Below the pieces are notes generated by a model. That model was not told where the DNA came from, ran no database searches, and saw nothing but the letters and a program-made list of their open reading frames with translations. DNA of 64,000 bases from Semisulcospira habei (Eukaryota; Mollusca; Gastropoda; Semisulcospiridae): assembly GCA_036245525.1 (NCBI GenBank), contig BTPG01000005.1:115301880-115365879 (forward strand), given 5' to 3'. Position 1 is the first letter of the stretch. The number at the start of each line of letters is the position of its first letter. Position numbers and translations under genes: made by a program. Below are positions 52,531 through 63,396 of this stretch, piece after piece.

Positions 52531-53958
52531 TCATCATCATCATCATCAGTCCCTTGCCCGAACTGGGCGTTGGGGGGACTGAAAGGCAGACAGTGCTCTC
52601 CACTGAGTTCTATTTTGGGCGGTGGCAAGCAAGTCTGGCATCTCGAGTTCGGTCCATTCTTTTATGTTTGCGACCCAACTCTTTCTCTGACGACCTCGCC
52701 GACGACTTCCTTCGAGAGTGCCTTGGAGGATAGTCTTGGACAAGGTGTTGTGTCGGGTCACGTGGCCAAACCAAGCAAGCTTGCGCCGTTTCACGGTTGC
52801 CAGAAGGGGTTCATGTGGGCCCACCAGGGAAGTGACGATGCTCCGTACATATTCGTTGGTCTTGTGCTCGCGGTACGAGATGTGGAGCAACTTCCTCAGG
52901 CACTTGTTCTCAAAGGCCTGGATTTTCTTTTCTGAGTCTGCAAGCAGCGTCCAAGTCTCACAGCCGTAGAGTAGAATAGACACTACGAGGGACTTGTAAA
53001 GCCTGTACTTGATGGTGAAGCTGATGGAGTTACTTCGCCATATCCTGTCCAGCCTGGCCATTGCGGATGTTGCTGTACCTATCCTGATACGGATCTCTGC
53101 TATGCAACTACCGTCTTTGGACAGGGTGGCTCCCAAGTACTTGAAGCTATTGACCTCTTCTAGCTTCTGGCCGTTCATGTGAATGTTGCTGCTGCTGTCG
53201 CTTGTGGTGTTGATCATCACTTTGCTTTTATCCGTACTGATCTCCATGCCATAAGACCCTGCGCTACTTGAAAGTTTGTCTGTCAGGTTTTGCAGCTCAC
53301 TATTGCTGCCTGCCATGAGGTCAATGTCGTCTGCGAATCGAAGATTGCACAGGGATCTGCCACCAATAGAGATTGAAGTATGGTGGTCGTGGAGGGTTTC
53401 CTGCATGATCTTCTCCAGGAATATGTTGAAAAGGACAGGAGAGAGCAGGCATCCTTGACGGACACCGATCGTCGTCCTGAAGAACTCGCCTGACTGATTG
53501 TTAAGTAGAACCGCGCTGCAGGCGTTCTTGTAAAGCGCTTCTATCATTTGGATCAGCCCCTCCTCTATGTTGAACGATCTCATGACTTGCCAGAGTCCGT
53601 CGTGCCAGACGCGATCAAATGCTTTCTTGAAATCAATGAAGTTGTGGTAGAGTTCGCGCTGATGCTGCAGATGTTTCTCGATCAGGACGCGGCAGTTGAA
53701 AATCTGCTCTACAGTGCTTCTTCCAACTCTGAAGCCAGCCTGTTCTTCTGCCAGCAGTTCCTCGGCGAAAGTTTTGAGGCGGTTGAGAATGATTCTAAGC
53801 ATTACTTTGCTAGGGTGACTTATCAGACTGATAGTTCTGTAGTTCTGGCACTGTTTCAGGTTTCCTTTCTTGGGGAGCGGGATCACTAGAGACTGTGTCC
53901 ATTCTACTGGCCATTTCTTTTGCTCCCAGATCTTTTGACAGAGTGTAGTGAGTACCTT
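52531..53958 (-). mobile_element. Second LINE family, 5'-truncated, with 7-bp target duplication
   Basis: CGTTGAA lies on both sides (52524-52530, 53959-53965). The 3' end on the minus strand is a (GAT)n tail, seen as (ATC)n at 52531. It lacks the endonuclease half, as expected from incomplete reverse transcription. Confidence 0.9.
52546..53958 (-). CDS. Reverse transcriptase of the second LINE, N-terminally truncated
   Basis: The frame is open to 53982, but its first residues (MIYQDLST) come from the SINE; LINE coding begins at about 53958 with KVLTTLCQKIWEQKKWP. Blocks: LVIPLPKKGNLKQCQNYRTI, EEQAGFRVGRSTVEQIF, FIDFKKAFDRVWHDGLW, IGVRQGCLLSPVLFNIFL, catalytic LRFADDIDLM, then MEISTDKSKVM and FKYLGATLSKDG. 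Next come YGCETWTL, KLAWFGHVTRHN and SRRRGRQRKSWVANI. No internal stop or frameshift over about 470 codons, so it is young, though it cannot make an endonuclease. It is distinct from the 36-kb LINE (low identity outside the motifs) but has the same domain order. Confidence 0.9.
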   Translation of the reverse strand, partial: KVLTTLCQKIWEQKKWPVEWTQSLVIPLPKKGNLKQCQNYRTISLISHPSKVMLRIILNRLKTFAEELLAEEQAGFRVGRSTVEQIFNCRVLIEKHLQHQRELYHNFIDFKKAFDRVWHDGLWQVMRSFNIEEGLIQMIEALYKNACSAVLLNNQSGEFFRTTIGVRQGCLLSPVLFNIFLEKIMQETLHDHHTSISIGGRSLCNLRFADDIDLMAGSNSELQNLTDKLSSSAGSYGMEISTDKSKVMINTTSDSSSNIHMNGQKLEEVNSFKYLGATLSKDGSCIAEIRIRIGTATSAMARLDRIWRSNSISFTIKYRLYKSLVVSILLYGCETWTLLADSEKKIQAFENKCLRKLLHISYREHKTNEYVRSIVTSLVGPHEPLLATVKRRKLAWFGHVTRHNTLSKTILQGTLEGSRRRGRQRKSWVANIKEWTELEMPDLLATAQNRTQWRALSAFQSPQRPVRARD

Positions 53959-54130
53959 CGTTGAAAGGTCCTGGTAAATCAAACAGGCACAGTTGGAGTG
54001 CGCCTGAGTTGATCAGTGTTCAGGTACTCCATAGGCAATAGATTTCCCTGTCCCCCATAACCCGCCCGTCAGGGCCGTCCATGATCACCTCGGTGCTGTG
54101 GACGTTAATCCCGAACTAACCAACCAGCCA

Positions 54131-54243
54131 CCAGCACTAGTATACAATTAACTTCGTAACAGCTACTACTTGCTCGGCGCAAAAGACGAATGTTTGAAGT
54201 CCGTACAAAGTTTACTCTACATCTGATATAGGGATAGCCATTG
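54131..54243. other. Short unassigned spacer
   Basis: Nothing recognised. Confidence 0.35.
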
Positions 54244-54378
54244 TTAACCCATTCAGCCCTGACGCACTACAGCAGGAGAAGGGTAGACCATGATAATTCA
54301 AGGGTAGTGCCAAATCCATCTACTGCAACTGACGCCTCTAAAATTTGGGAAATACGGCCGTCGGGCTGAATGAGTTAA
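54244..54378 (+). mobile_element. Family B MITE, right hairpin arm deleted, 135 bp
   Basis: TTAACCCATTCAGCCCTGAC to GGGCTGAATGAGTTAA. The left arm AATTCAAGGGTAGTGCCA is followed at once by AATCCATCTACTGCAACTGA; both termini are intact. Confidence 0.92.
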
Positions 54379-54938
54379 TGCTAATCCACTTCAGTGCCGA
54401 TCTGTGGCACCGTAAACCTCTGTCTAACCATCTATAGGGGAAATATACTCATTAAAATTCCTTTTAAAAATTACATAAGGTAGCTTGGAGGGTCTAAATG
54501 CCACCAATTTTATTTTTGGAAACAATAATGAGGTGAAATATTTCCAGGCCACCTGTTCGACTGAACAAGTAGCACGTGCAGTGGAGAATGGGATCAGCCA
54601 ATCACCAATCTCAGCGTTCCAATCGCGTCATAACTAAATACGTAACGAGCAGACACACTGCGTCACGCTGTTACCGCTGTCCGAACTCTCGGCGTGCATT
54701 TGGTGTTCAAAGAACGTTTAATTGAGGGTGTTTCTTTAACAAATTTCTAGGTTAGCATCCTTAATTTCCTCAGCCACTGAACAGTTTAAAAAAAGAAGAC
54801 TTTCGGCGAAGTACAGGTAAATCCCTTTAGCCGTCGGTAACGCTGTTTGTGGAGGTGACAGCCGAAGAGACAAAGGGTACAAGAAAAACGACATCATTAC
54901 TCGTAGTGTATGTAGTCGAGAACCGGAGGTGATGTATC
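54379..54938. other. No recognisable gene; family C remnant
   Basis: ATCCCTTTAGCCGTCGGTAA CGCTG to GCCGAAGAGACAAAGGGTA at 54822-54880 is a worn family C copy. Confidence 0.5.
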
Positions 54939-55164
54939 TTAACCCTTATCATTCGGAATACACCAGTGTGTGAAATAAGTTTGACTAAAATAGTTCAAGG
55001 GTAGTGCCAGAATAGCTTGGCGCCTCTAGGCGCCAAGCTATTCTGGCACCATCCTTGAACTAAAGCCATTGGTCTATATCCTTATCTGTAAGTACTATAA
55101 TGTAGCTTGCATATGGCAGTGTACAAATTTGAAGCTTTTAGCCTCAGTATGATATGGGTCTTAA
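54939..55164 (+). mobile_element. Family B MITE, TTATCATTC-end subtype, reference copy
   Basis: TTAACCCTTATCATTCGGAA to GCCTCAGTATGATATGGG then TCTTAA. Subterminal CACCAGTGTGTGAAATAAGT and GTACTATAATGTAGCTTGCA mark the subtype. Loop GGCGCCTCTAGGCGCC. Confidence 0.92.
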
Positions 55165-55620
55165 CTGACATTATGTGATAATTATTTGCATCTACAGTAA
55201 ACCCACTTCAACCTTTTCTAGGCTAGCAGGTTAAAATAAAAATAAAAATGAAAATGTCAAGTGACTGTGAGCTGTTCGGTGATTATGGATCTTGAAGGCC
55301 CACTACCGCCGTAACTGTTCAAAGATACACTTCTGTAACAGATGGTTACGAAACGCTACACACAGGTGTGTTTCATTTAGACACAGGACAATCCAGTTCA
55401 GCAAACGCCGTCATTACATCAAGTAACCCGACAATGACTCCACTCCGTTCTAGACATACAACGCTATTAGTGCGAGAAACAGCTAAAAATAGATTGACGC
55501 GCTAACGGCAGCGCAGAATAAATAAGTGCGATTACGTGTGTGCTTTTGCTGCGTGTCCAAACTGCTGTAAAAGTTCATTTGGTGTATCGACAAGGCTTCA
55601 GATTCATGCGTAATGATACT
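55165..55620. other. No recognisable gene
   Basis: Unassigned. Confidence 0.4.
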
Positions 55621-55829
55621 TTAACCCTTTTCATCCTGATACACATCCGCTTGAAACTAATATGACTATGATAGTGCAAGGGTTGTGCCAGAATAGCTTG
55701 GCGCCTGGGGCGCCAAGCTATTTTGGCACCACCCTTGAACTAAACTGATCTATCTCTTAATCTGTAATGCAGCTTTCATAGGACAATACGCAAATTTTAC
55801 AGAATCAGCATCAGGATGTAACAGGCTAA
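55621..55829 (-). mobile_element. Family B MITE, CATCCTGATAC-end subtype
   Basis: TTAACCCTTTTCATCCTGAT to ATCAGGATGTAACAGGCTAAA. Hairpin loop GGCGCCTGGGGCGCC. Confidence 0.88.
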
Positions 55830-55929
55830 AAGCCGTATGGTACAGTTCATAATCACAAACACATAAACGAGATACAATCTACATTTTTTTTTTAAAGTTG
55901 ATTTCCTGCTGTAAATATACAATTTCCAA

Positions 55930-56010
55930 ACCCTTTGGCTGTTGGTAGCGCGGCTCTTTGTCATGGTGATTAGTGTCTCGGCACAAATGCTAGAGACAGT
56001 CCATGCAAAG
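55930..56010 (+). mobile_element. Family C remnant
   Basis: ACCCTTTGGCTGTTGGTAGC GCGGCTCTTTGTCATGGTGA; right half degenerate. Confidence 0.5.
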
Positions 56011-56024
56011 GTTTGAATTTTACT

Positions 56025-56242
56025 TTAACCCCTATCATACTGAGGCTAAACGCTTCAAATTTGTACAGTGCCGTATGCAAGCTACATTGTAGTACTTACA
56101 GATAAGGACCAATGGCTGTAGTTCAAGGGTGGTGCCAGAATAGCTTTTCGCCTAGAGGCGCCAAGCTATTCTGGCACTACCCTTGAACTATTTTAGTCAA
56201 ACTTATGTCACACACTGGTGTATTCCGAATGATAAGGGTTAA
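56025..56242 (-). mobile_element. Family B MITE, TTATCATTC-end subtype, 218 bp
   Basis: TTAACCCCTATCATACTGAG to TCCGAATGATAAGGGTTAA. TTAA at both ends. Confidence 0.92.
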
Positions 56243-56333
56243 CCATTTATCTCACCATAATGGGCGTCGCTTGCAGCAAAAAACATTCCGTCTTTTCTAG
56301 AGTTCGTACCGGTACGAGAGTTCGTGGCCGTAT

Positions 56334-56547
56334 TTAACCCATTACATCCCGAGGCTGATTTTGTAAAATCTGCATATTGTCCTATGACGGCTACATTACA
56401 GATTAGGAGATAGATCAACTTTTCTAGTTTAAGGGTGGTGCCAGAATTGCTTGGCGCCGGAGGCGCCAAGCTATTCTGGCACCATCCTTGAACAATCAGA
56501 CAATCAGTCAAATTCATTTCAAGCAATGATAGGATGATAAGGGTTAG
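56334..56547 (+). mobile_element. Family B MITE, CATTACATCC-end subtype
   Basis: TTAACCCATTACATCCCGAG to AGGATGATAAGGGTTAG. Hairpin with one mismatch (ATTGCTTGG/CCAAGCTAT), loop GGCGCCGGAGGCGCC. Confidence 0.9.
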
Positions 56548-57038
56548 CGGTATTTTTACGCCGCACAGGTATTTTCTTTCGGTATACCGACAACAACAAA
56601 TATCACGGAGCTGAAATAGTAGTCTGCACTCACTTGATTACTTGAAACAGTTAGAATGCGCAAATTCCTCGCGACTTGCAGCTGATAAATCACACAGACC
56701 ACCATTTTGGTCACACGCACAAAATGACACGTCACACTGACGAGCCGAAAGTTGGACACTGGAGTCGACTTCAACGTAATTTGCAAGTACCTGTCTCTCA
56801 TAGTTCCAACGGCTATTTTTATCCCCACGCAAAAATCTCGCTAATATCCAGAGTGACGGCTGGTTGGCAGTTATTGGGGAAGGGGGAGGGGAGGGGGAGG
56901 AGGGGAGGGGGAGGAGGGAGGGAGGGGGGCGTAGACCATACACTGAGGTACAAAAATCCCCAGGTACTTTAACGGTATTTTTACGTTGCTTCCGGTATTT
57001 TCTTTCGGCAACCACAACAATAACTGTTGCACACCACT
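56548..57038. other. No recognisable gene; GGAGGG tract and a short repeat
   Basis: GGTATTTTTACG and GTATTTTCTTTCGG occur at about 56548-56583 and again at 56972-57009. G-rich tract at 56877-56930. Confidence 0.6.
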
Positions 57039-57155
57039 TACCCAATGCTCAAAAAGTCATCGGCCCGATGTCGGCCGCCGTTGGCCCGCGCACAGTTGTG
57101 CGCGGGCCAATGACGGCTACGTCGGCCCAATGGTCTTTGCGCACTCACTGGGTAA
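57039..57155. repeat. Family G palindrome
   Basis: TTACCCAATGCTCAAAAAGT CATCGGCCCGATGTCGGCCG against GTCGGCCCAATGGTCTTTGC GCACTCACTGGGTAA; tip CGCGCACAGTTGTGCGCG. Confidence 0.88.
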
Positions 57156-57165
57156 TTACACACTG

Positions 57166-57173
<8 letters not shown>

Positions 57174-57258
<85 letters not shown>
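57174..57258. repeat. (CT)n microsatellite
   Basis: About 85 bases of CT, directly left of a LINE insertion. Confidence 0.96.
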
Positions 57259-57261
<3 letters not shown>

Positions 57262-57263
57262 CT

Positions 57264-60200
57264 TACTTACGCCTGTCACCCCTCCCCGGGTATAGGCCGT
57301 CGACGAGAGACCTTCAGCGACTCCTGTCCTGTGCTTCTCCTTCAATTTTACTCCAGTCTCTTGATGTCTGCTTGCAGGTCTCGACGCCAGGTGTTTCTCG
57401 GCCTGCCTCTTTTCCTCTTTCCCTGGGGGTTCCATGACAATGCCTGCCTAGTGATACTGGAAGCTGGCTTTCTCAGACTGTGACCAATCCATCCCCATCT
57501 TCTTCGCCCAATTTCATTCTCTGCTGTTACCTGCCCTGTTCACTCCCAGAGTCTGACGTTGCTGATCTTCTCTGGCCAGTGGATTTTCAAAATTCTTCTA
57601 AAGCAACTGTTTATGAAGATCTCTACTCTGTTGACTGTGGTTTTTGTCAATCTCCAAGTCTCTGCTCCATATAGGAGAACTGCTTTTAAGTTGGAGTTGA
57701 AAATTGGACTTTGGTGTGTTGTGACAGCTCTCTGGAACTCCACACTTTTTTTCAACTGGAGAAAGGCTGCTCTGGCTTTACCGATTCGTGCTATGACATC
57801 TGCATCTTACTTACTTACTTACGCCTGTCACCCCTCCCCGGGTATAGGCCGTCGACGAGAGACCTCCAGCGACTCCTGTCATGTGCTTCTCCTTCGATTT
57901 TACTCCAGGTGGTTCCCAGTCTCTTGATGTCTGCTTGGAGGTCTCGACGCCAGGTGTTTCTCGGCCTGCCTCTTTTCCTCTTTCCCTGGGGGTTCCATGA
58001 CAATGCCTGCCTAGTGATACTGGAAGCTGGCTTTCTCAGACTGTGACCAATCCATCCCCATCTTCTTCGCCCAGTTTCATTCTCTGCTGTTATCTGCTCT
58101 GTTCTATCCCAGAGTCTGACGTTGCTGATCTTCTCTGGCCAGTGGATTTTCAAAATTCTTCTAAGGCAACTGTTTATGAAGATCTGTACTCTCTTGACTG
58201 TGGTTTTTGTCAATCTCCAAGTCTCTGCTCCATATAGGAGAACTGCTTTTACGTTGGAGTTGAAAATCTGGACTTTGGTGTGTTGTGACAGCTCTCTGGA
58301 ACTCCAAACTTTTTTCAACTGGGGAAAGGCTGCTCTGGCTTTACCGATTCGTGCTCTGACATCTGCATCAGTGCCGCCTTTTTTTTTTGTCTATGATGCT
58401 CCCGAGATAGGTGAAGGACTCCACCTCCTCCAACGGGGTGCCAGCAAGCAAGACTGGTTCTTCCCTGGTTGCGTTCAGCCTCATTGTCTTTGTTTTCTGT
58501 GTGTGGATGGTGAGGCCCACTTGGGACGAGATGTCAGTAAGCCTCGTGGTCTTGTCCTGCATTTGTTGATGAGTGTGGGACAGTAAGGCCAAGTCGTCTG
58601 CAAAATCGAGGTCGTCAAGCTGTGTCCACAGTGTCCACTGTATTCCACTTCGTCTGTGCTCTGTGGTCCTCTTCATGACCCAGTCTATGGCCAGTAGGAA
58701 AAGGAACGGAGACAGCAGACACCCCTGCCTGACACCGGTTCTGACCTGGAGCTCCCTGGTGAACTGCCCTTCGTGGATCACGCGACATGTCATGCCATCG
58801 TAGCTGCTCTTGATCAGGCGGATGAGCTTTGTGGGTACACCGTAGTGTCGTAGGAGTTTCCACAGAGTCTCTCGGTCCACGTTGTCAAATGCGTTCTCGT
58901 AATCCACAAAGTTGATGTACAGCGGGGAGCTCCACTCCAGAGACTGTTCCACGATGATGCGGAGAGTGGCGATCTGGTCTGTACATGATCGGTTTTTCCT
59001 GAATCCTGCTTGCTGGTCTCTCAGCTGGGGGTCAACGGAGCTCTTCATTCTCTCCAGGATGATCCTGTTGAAGACCTTTCCTGGTACTGACAGCAAGGTG
59101 ATTCCTCTGTAGTTGGAACACTTGCTGAGGTCGCCTTTCTTGGGAAGCTTGATTAGGTACCCCTCCTTCCAGTCAGCCGGCATCACCTCCTCTTCCCAGA
59201 TCTTTCCAAACAGTGGGTACAGCATCTCTACTGTTGTCTCTAGGTCTGCTTTCAGAGACTCCGCTGGGATGCCATCTGGCCATCTGGCCCTGCTGCTTTG
59301 CCGTTCTTCAAAAATGCCACTGCTCTTCTGATCTCTTTGCGGCTGGGTCTGTCACAGCTGATGGGTAGGTCGGTCTCTGCTGTCTGGATGTCTGGGGGGT
59401 CGGGTGGGCTGGGCCTGTTCAGTAACTCTTCAAAATACTCGGCCCATCTTGGTCTGCTCTGTCTGCAATAAGCTTGCCTTCTTTGTCTTTTACTGGTCTT
59501 TCTGTATGGCCATACTTGCCCGACAATCTTCTGGTAATGTCGTAGAGCTGTTTCATGTTGCCGCTGCCTGCTGCCTTTTCTGCCTCTGCTGCCAGGCTGT
59601 CTGTGTAGGCCCTCTTGTCTGCCCTGATACTCCTCTTCACCTCGTGGTTGGCTTCCGAGTATTGCTCCTGTGTCCTTGCTTTGGCTGCTCTCGTGCGACT
59701 GTTGTTGACAACTGCTTTCTTCTACTTCCTCACTTCTATCTTCTTCAAGGTCTGTGCCGACAGCCAGTCCTTGTGATGGTGTTTCCTGAACCCTACAGTG
59801 TCTTTGCAGGTTGAGTTCAGCGCCTCTCTAACTGCCTTCCACTGCTGCTCTGTGGTGACCGCCTCCTCTTCATTTACTAGCTCCTGTAGCGCTTGAAACC
59901 GGTTGGACAGCACCAGTTTGAACTCTTCTCTCACTCCAGTCTCTCTCAGGAGGCCTACATTATAGCGCTGTCTTCTTGTTGTCTCTGTGCGGCTTTTCTT
60001 TAACTTGAGCTTTATTCTTAAGGTAAGCAGATGGTGGTCTGAGGCGACATCTGCTCCCCTCCTCACTCGAACATCTTGAAGGGATCTTCTAAATTTCTTG
60101 CTAATGCAGATATGGCCTATTTGGTTCTCTGTAGTATGGTCAGGTGAGACCCAAGTTGCTTTGTGTATTCTTTTGCGTGGGAAGATGCTGCCCCCAATGA

Positions 60201-61117
60201 CAAGTCTGTTTAGAGCACAAAAGTCTACGAACCTCTCCCCGTTCTCACTCATCTCCCCTAATCCCTGTCTCCCCATCACCTCTTTGTATCCGGTGTTGTC
60301 CTCCCCTATTTTGGCATTGAAATCGCCCATGACGATGGTGATGTCTCGCTCCGCACATTTGTCCACAGCACTCTGGAGTCGGTCGTAGAACTCTTGTTTC
60401 TCTTCCTCATCACTGTCAGTAGTGGGCGCATAACATTGGATGACGTTCAGCTTGAGCTTTTTCTTGGTTCTAAAGGCTGCTGTGATAATTCTTGGCCCAA
60501 GAGGTTCCCAGCCCATCAGCGCTCTCTGTGCCACTGGTGACAGCATGAATGCTACTCCTTCTGTATGGGGGGCATTCTCCTCTTCATGACCTGAATACAG
60601 AATCATCTCCCCACTTAACAGCCTTTTCTGGCCAGACTGTGTCCATCTGGCTTCACTGATACCTAGCAAGGAAAGGTTGTACTTTTGCATTTCCGCTGCT
60701 ATCTGGGCGGCCTTGCCGCTCTGGTACATGGTGTTGACATTCCATGTGCCCATGGTTGTGTCCCTGGATAGAGAGAGGCGGCTCGGTCCTGTGGCTTCCG
60801 AAGACTTCCGGCTTTCACCACAGGACGTCATAAATCTTCTGGTAAAAGAACCTTCCTCCTCCAGGAAAGGAATTACTGTTTGTCTTTTCGTCGGCGTTTT
60901 TGTAGTTATTTCCTTTTTTGCAGGGTGGGGAAGCTAGCCCCACGCCCAACCCCCTTACTAGGAGGACCAGGGGTTTTCTGTGGGGGTCACCTTCCCTTAG
61001 ACCATGTTGGTTCACGGCACCTTATTTCATTCGGTGCACCCCTCTCGCGAGGGACGCCCTATCCACCACCCAGGGGACGCGCCTCAACGCCATAATTTGT
61101 ATGGTCCCAGCGCGAGG
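57264..61117 (-). mobile_element. Broken RTE-like LINE with a repeated 3' end
   Basis: Same family as 36126-39429. 57807-61117 is an almost full-length minus-strand copy, from the (TTAC)n tail to CCCAGCGCGAGG, the family's first bases. 57264-57806 is a second, 5'-truncated copy of the last 550 bp in the same orientation. TCTCTCTCCTACT flanks the whole block (57251-57263, 61118-61130). This suggests one compound insertion, although the left copy merges with the CT tract. Confidence 0.85.
57807..60831 (-). pseudogene. Decayed LINE endonuclease/RT ORF
   Basis: Open pieces in order: 60831-59722 (endonuclease through ...LSAQTLKKIEVRK, then a stop where the intact copy has a glutamine codon), 59640-59419 (linker), 59225-58368 (RT, including LDFADDLALLSHT), 58318-57815 (C-terminus). 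Breaks come from a substitution, short indels near 59280 and 59450, and a lengthened T run at about 58379-58390. The intact sister at 36405 has none of these. Confidence 0.92.
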
Positions 61118-61566
61118 TCTCTCTCCTACTACACGTTTCTAAAGTAAATGAGTGAATCAATAGTTAATACACATAGTCCAATGCAACAAAACATTAATTA
61201 CATTTTACTTTGTGTAGTAAAACTAATTTAAAAAAAAAACAAACCCTAACAAATTCATGCAAATCATGCTTTTAAAATCTAAATGTATGCTGTTAACTAC
61301 TTATGACTGAGACGCAATCAACTCCGTCTTAAACTTTTCCTCTGCAATAACGAACCCATCGAAAACGTTTCTGAAAATCGACTTCTGGGTGTCATAACTA
61401 GTAGATGACCAGTTTAAATGGGAGCCTCACATAAACAAATTATTCCAAACTATTTCTCGGAATGTCACAGTATTTTTGCCGTCTAAATTCAATACTGTTA
61501 TAAACTATTCTTTCGCGTTTGGTAATTGTGTTGAATGTTTGCATGCATGCATTTTACGAGTTTACA
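61118..61566. other. No recognisable gene
   Basis: AT-rich; unassigned. Confidence 0.45.
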
Positions 61567-61660
61567 GTTAGTTATTTGGGNTTTAACGCCGAGCAGGCGA
61601 CTATAAGGACATCTTACGGCGGACGAGTTCACAACAGGACAGGATCAATTGTAAGACTGA
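61567..61660 (+). repeat. Repeat O copy
   Basis: GTTAGTTATTTGGG then an ambiguous base (N at 61581) and TTTAACGCCGAGCAGGCGAC; CATCTTACGGCGGAC follows. Confidence 0.6.
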
Positions 61661-61691
61661 TATGCTTTTCAGACAGCGGCACGTCCGTCAA

Positions 61692-61783
61692 AAAGGTCCT
61701 GGTAAATCAAAGTGGCACAGTTGCAATGCGCCTGAATTGCGGACTCAGTGCAATAGCTCTTCCTGTCCCCCATAACCCGCTCG
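61692..61783 (-). mobile_element. SINE-R, partial reverse copy
   Basis: AAAGGTCCTGGTAAATCAAA, GCGCCTGAATTG and CCTGTCCCCCATAACCCGCT; cut off by the LINE tail. Confidence 0.75.
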
Positions 61784-61997
61784 TTACTTACTTACTTACG
61801 CCTGTCACCCCTACCCGGGTATAGGCCGTCGACGAGAGACCTCCAGCAACTCCTGTCCTGTGCTTCTCCTTCGATTCTACTCCAGGTGGTTCCCAGTCTC
61901 TTGATGTCTGCTTGGAGGTCTCGACGCCAGGAGTTTCTCGGCCTACCTCTTTTCCTCTTTCCCTGGGGGTTCCATGACAATGCCTGCCTGCCTAGTG
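61784..61997 (-). mobile_element. 3' fragment of the RTE-like LINE
   Basis: (TTAC)n tail then the C-terminal coding end ([20 protein letters not shown] in frame) up to TGCCTGCCTAGTG, where it meets the LTR. An extra CCTG is inserted near the junction. Confidence 0.9.
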
Positions 61998-62842
61998 TGG
62001 ACTTGTGTGAACCCGGTGTTTGTGGGTGAATAGGTTGGGGAACATATACGAAGTCGAAGCAGAGGTCGCGTTGACGTACTTTTATTTGTCGTTAAAACAA
62101 ACAGAACAGCACGAATATCCCAGTGGAGATATGGTTGAAGAAAAGCTCAGTGATGGCTCAGAGTGATGGTCGCCATACGGTCAGTGGGGCAACTCTTAGG
62201 ACAAAGACTTCCCGCTCTGGCACTGACCGGCTTAAATACTCTGCGAGCGAACCGCAAAGAGAGCAACTCGGCACGGACAAAGAAACGGTCCCAGACAGAC
62301 CGAAAAATGGGTGAATCTGTGCTTCCGAGGTACTACAAAAAGAGCCATAACTCAATAATTACTTATCACAAAGGCTTCGGGTTTGGCGTAAAAGACAGGA
62401 AATGTAAATAGCTACAACCTACCAAAACTATATTCAGGAGGGAAGTCCTAGGAATTTATTATTAAATTTTAAAGTGGGCTAAGAGGGCTCATTGAAATTT
62501 GTAAAAGTAAGTAAATCGCTAATTGAACTATGGTGATCCTAAAATCACTAAACACCGAGCATATGAGTAGAAGGGGAGTTGCACGAGGAAACTGATGTGA
62601 GTTACGGATTCTCGATCGGTAAAGCCGTTAAAAAGTTATAGAGGCTAGAACACGGACTCACTAACACAACTTTTAGAGTACTACAAAATGACTAGCTGAC
62701 TGACTTCGTTGCTGGGTTGCGGCCCCTGGCTAAGCGTGGGTAGCACAAAGGCTTAGAGACTTTGGTGGCCAGAGGGTAAAGGTATAAAAAAAAAAAACAC
62801 ATCATAGCGTCTCAGCTGGAGGGACCGCATCAGCCGGTTACA
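61998..62842 (-). mobile_element. Ty3/gypsy LTR (3' LTR of a minus-strand element)
   Basis: The right boundary is TCAGCCGGTTACA followed by TTTCCCCCC: on the minus strand a GGGGGGAAA polypurine tract then TGTAACCGGC, a standard LTR start. The left boundary is in TGTGGACTTGTGTGAACCCGG; TGTGAACCCGG (62006) would mirror CCGGTTACA imperfectly, so the edge is uncertain by about 10 bases. Confidence 0.7.
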
Positions 62843-62851
62843 TTTCCCCCC
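62834..62851 (-). promoter_or_regulatory. Polypurine tract next to the LTR
   Basis: Complement of TTTCCCCCC at 62843-62851; primer site for plus-strand synthesis in LTR elements. Confidence 0.6.
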
Positions 62852-63396
62852 GCTGAAACCCTACCAGCGTCCTCGCTGGAACAAAATATTAGGGACTACT
62901 CAGGCCTCGAGCAGAACCACACCACTAACATGATACAACATGTTACAACATTACCACCTAAACCCTCTTGCTAACCTGTTTGGAAAGCATGGTCACAAAA
63001 GTGAAAACATTCCAAGCACAGCTTGCATAGCAAAATGACAAAACAGAAAATGGTAATTAACACATCATCCGGAGTCAAAATGTACCCTGCTTAGGAATAA
63101 AATATAAAAGAACCCACTTATATAGCTACTAGGCATGCAAAACACCAGAAACCTTGCTTTGCAAGAGTCAGTCCAACTAACAGAGCAGTGCACTCATAAA
63201 ATTGTATTGTTCATGAGACTCAAAGCACAACATGCTAAAAAACACATACAAAAAACAATTAATTGCAACAGCAATCTCGGGTCATCTGACTCGTACTAAA
63301 TAAAAGGTCTCTGGGTGGACAGTTCATGGCGCAGTTCATGTTTAAAGTTCTGACGCCGGTGTCACTCATTACAAATTCTAAAGTCATGGAAGCAGA
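62852..63396 (-). other. Internal 3' untranslated part of the gypsy element
   Basis: A-rich, no frame, between the polypurine tract and the stop of the polyprotein. Confidence 0.55.

Larger units (their letters stand above)
52484..54130 (-). mobile_element. SINE-R, reverse copy, split by a LINE
   Basis: The left part is a G run then AAACGGATTTGTTCAATAGC ATGTCCGTTGAA (to 52530). The right part is CGTTGAAAGGTCCTGGTAAA through AACCCGCCCGTCAGGGCCGT and GTGGACGTTAATCCCGAACT (53959-54130). Confidence 0.85.

Noticed and set aside
53548..53889. Plus-strand frame over the second LINE
   Set aside because: Antisense shadow of the reverse transcriptase.
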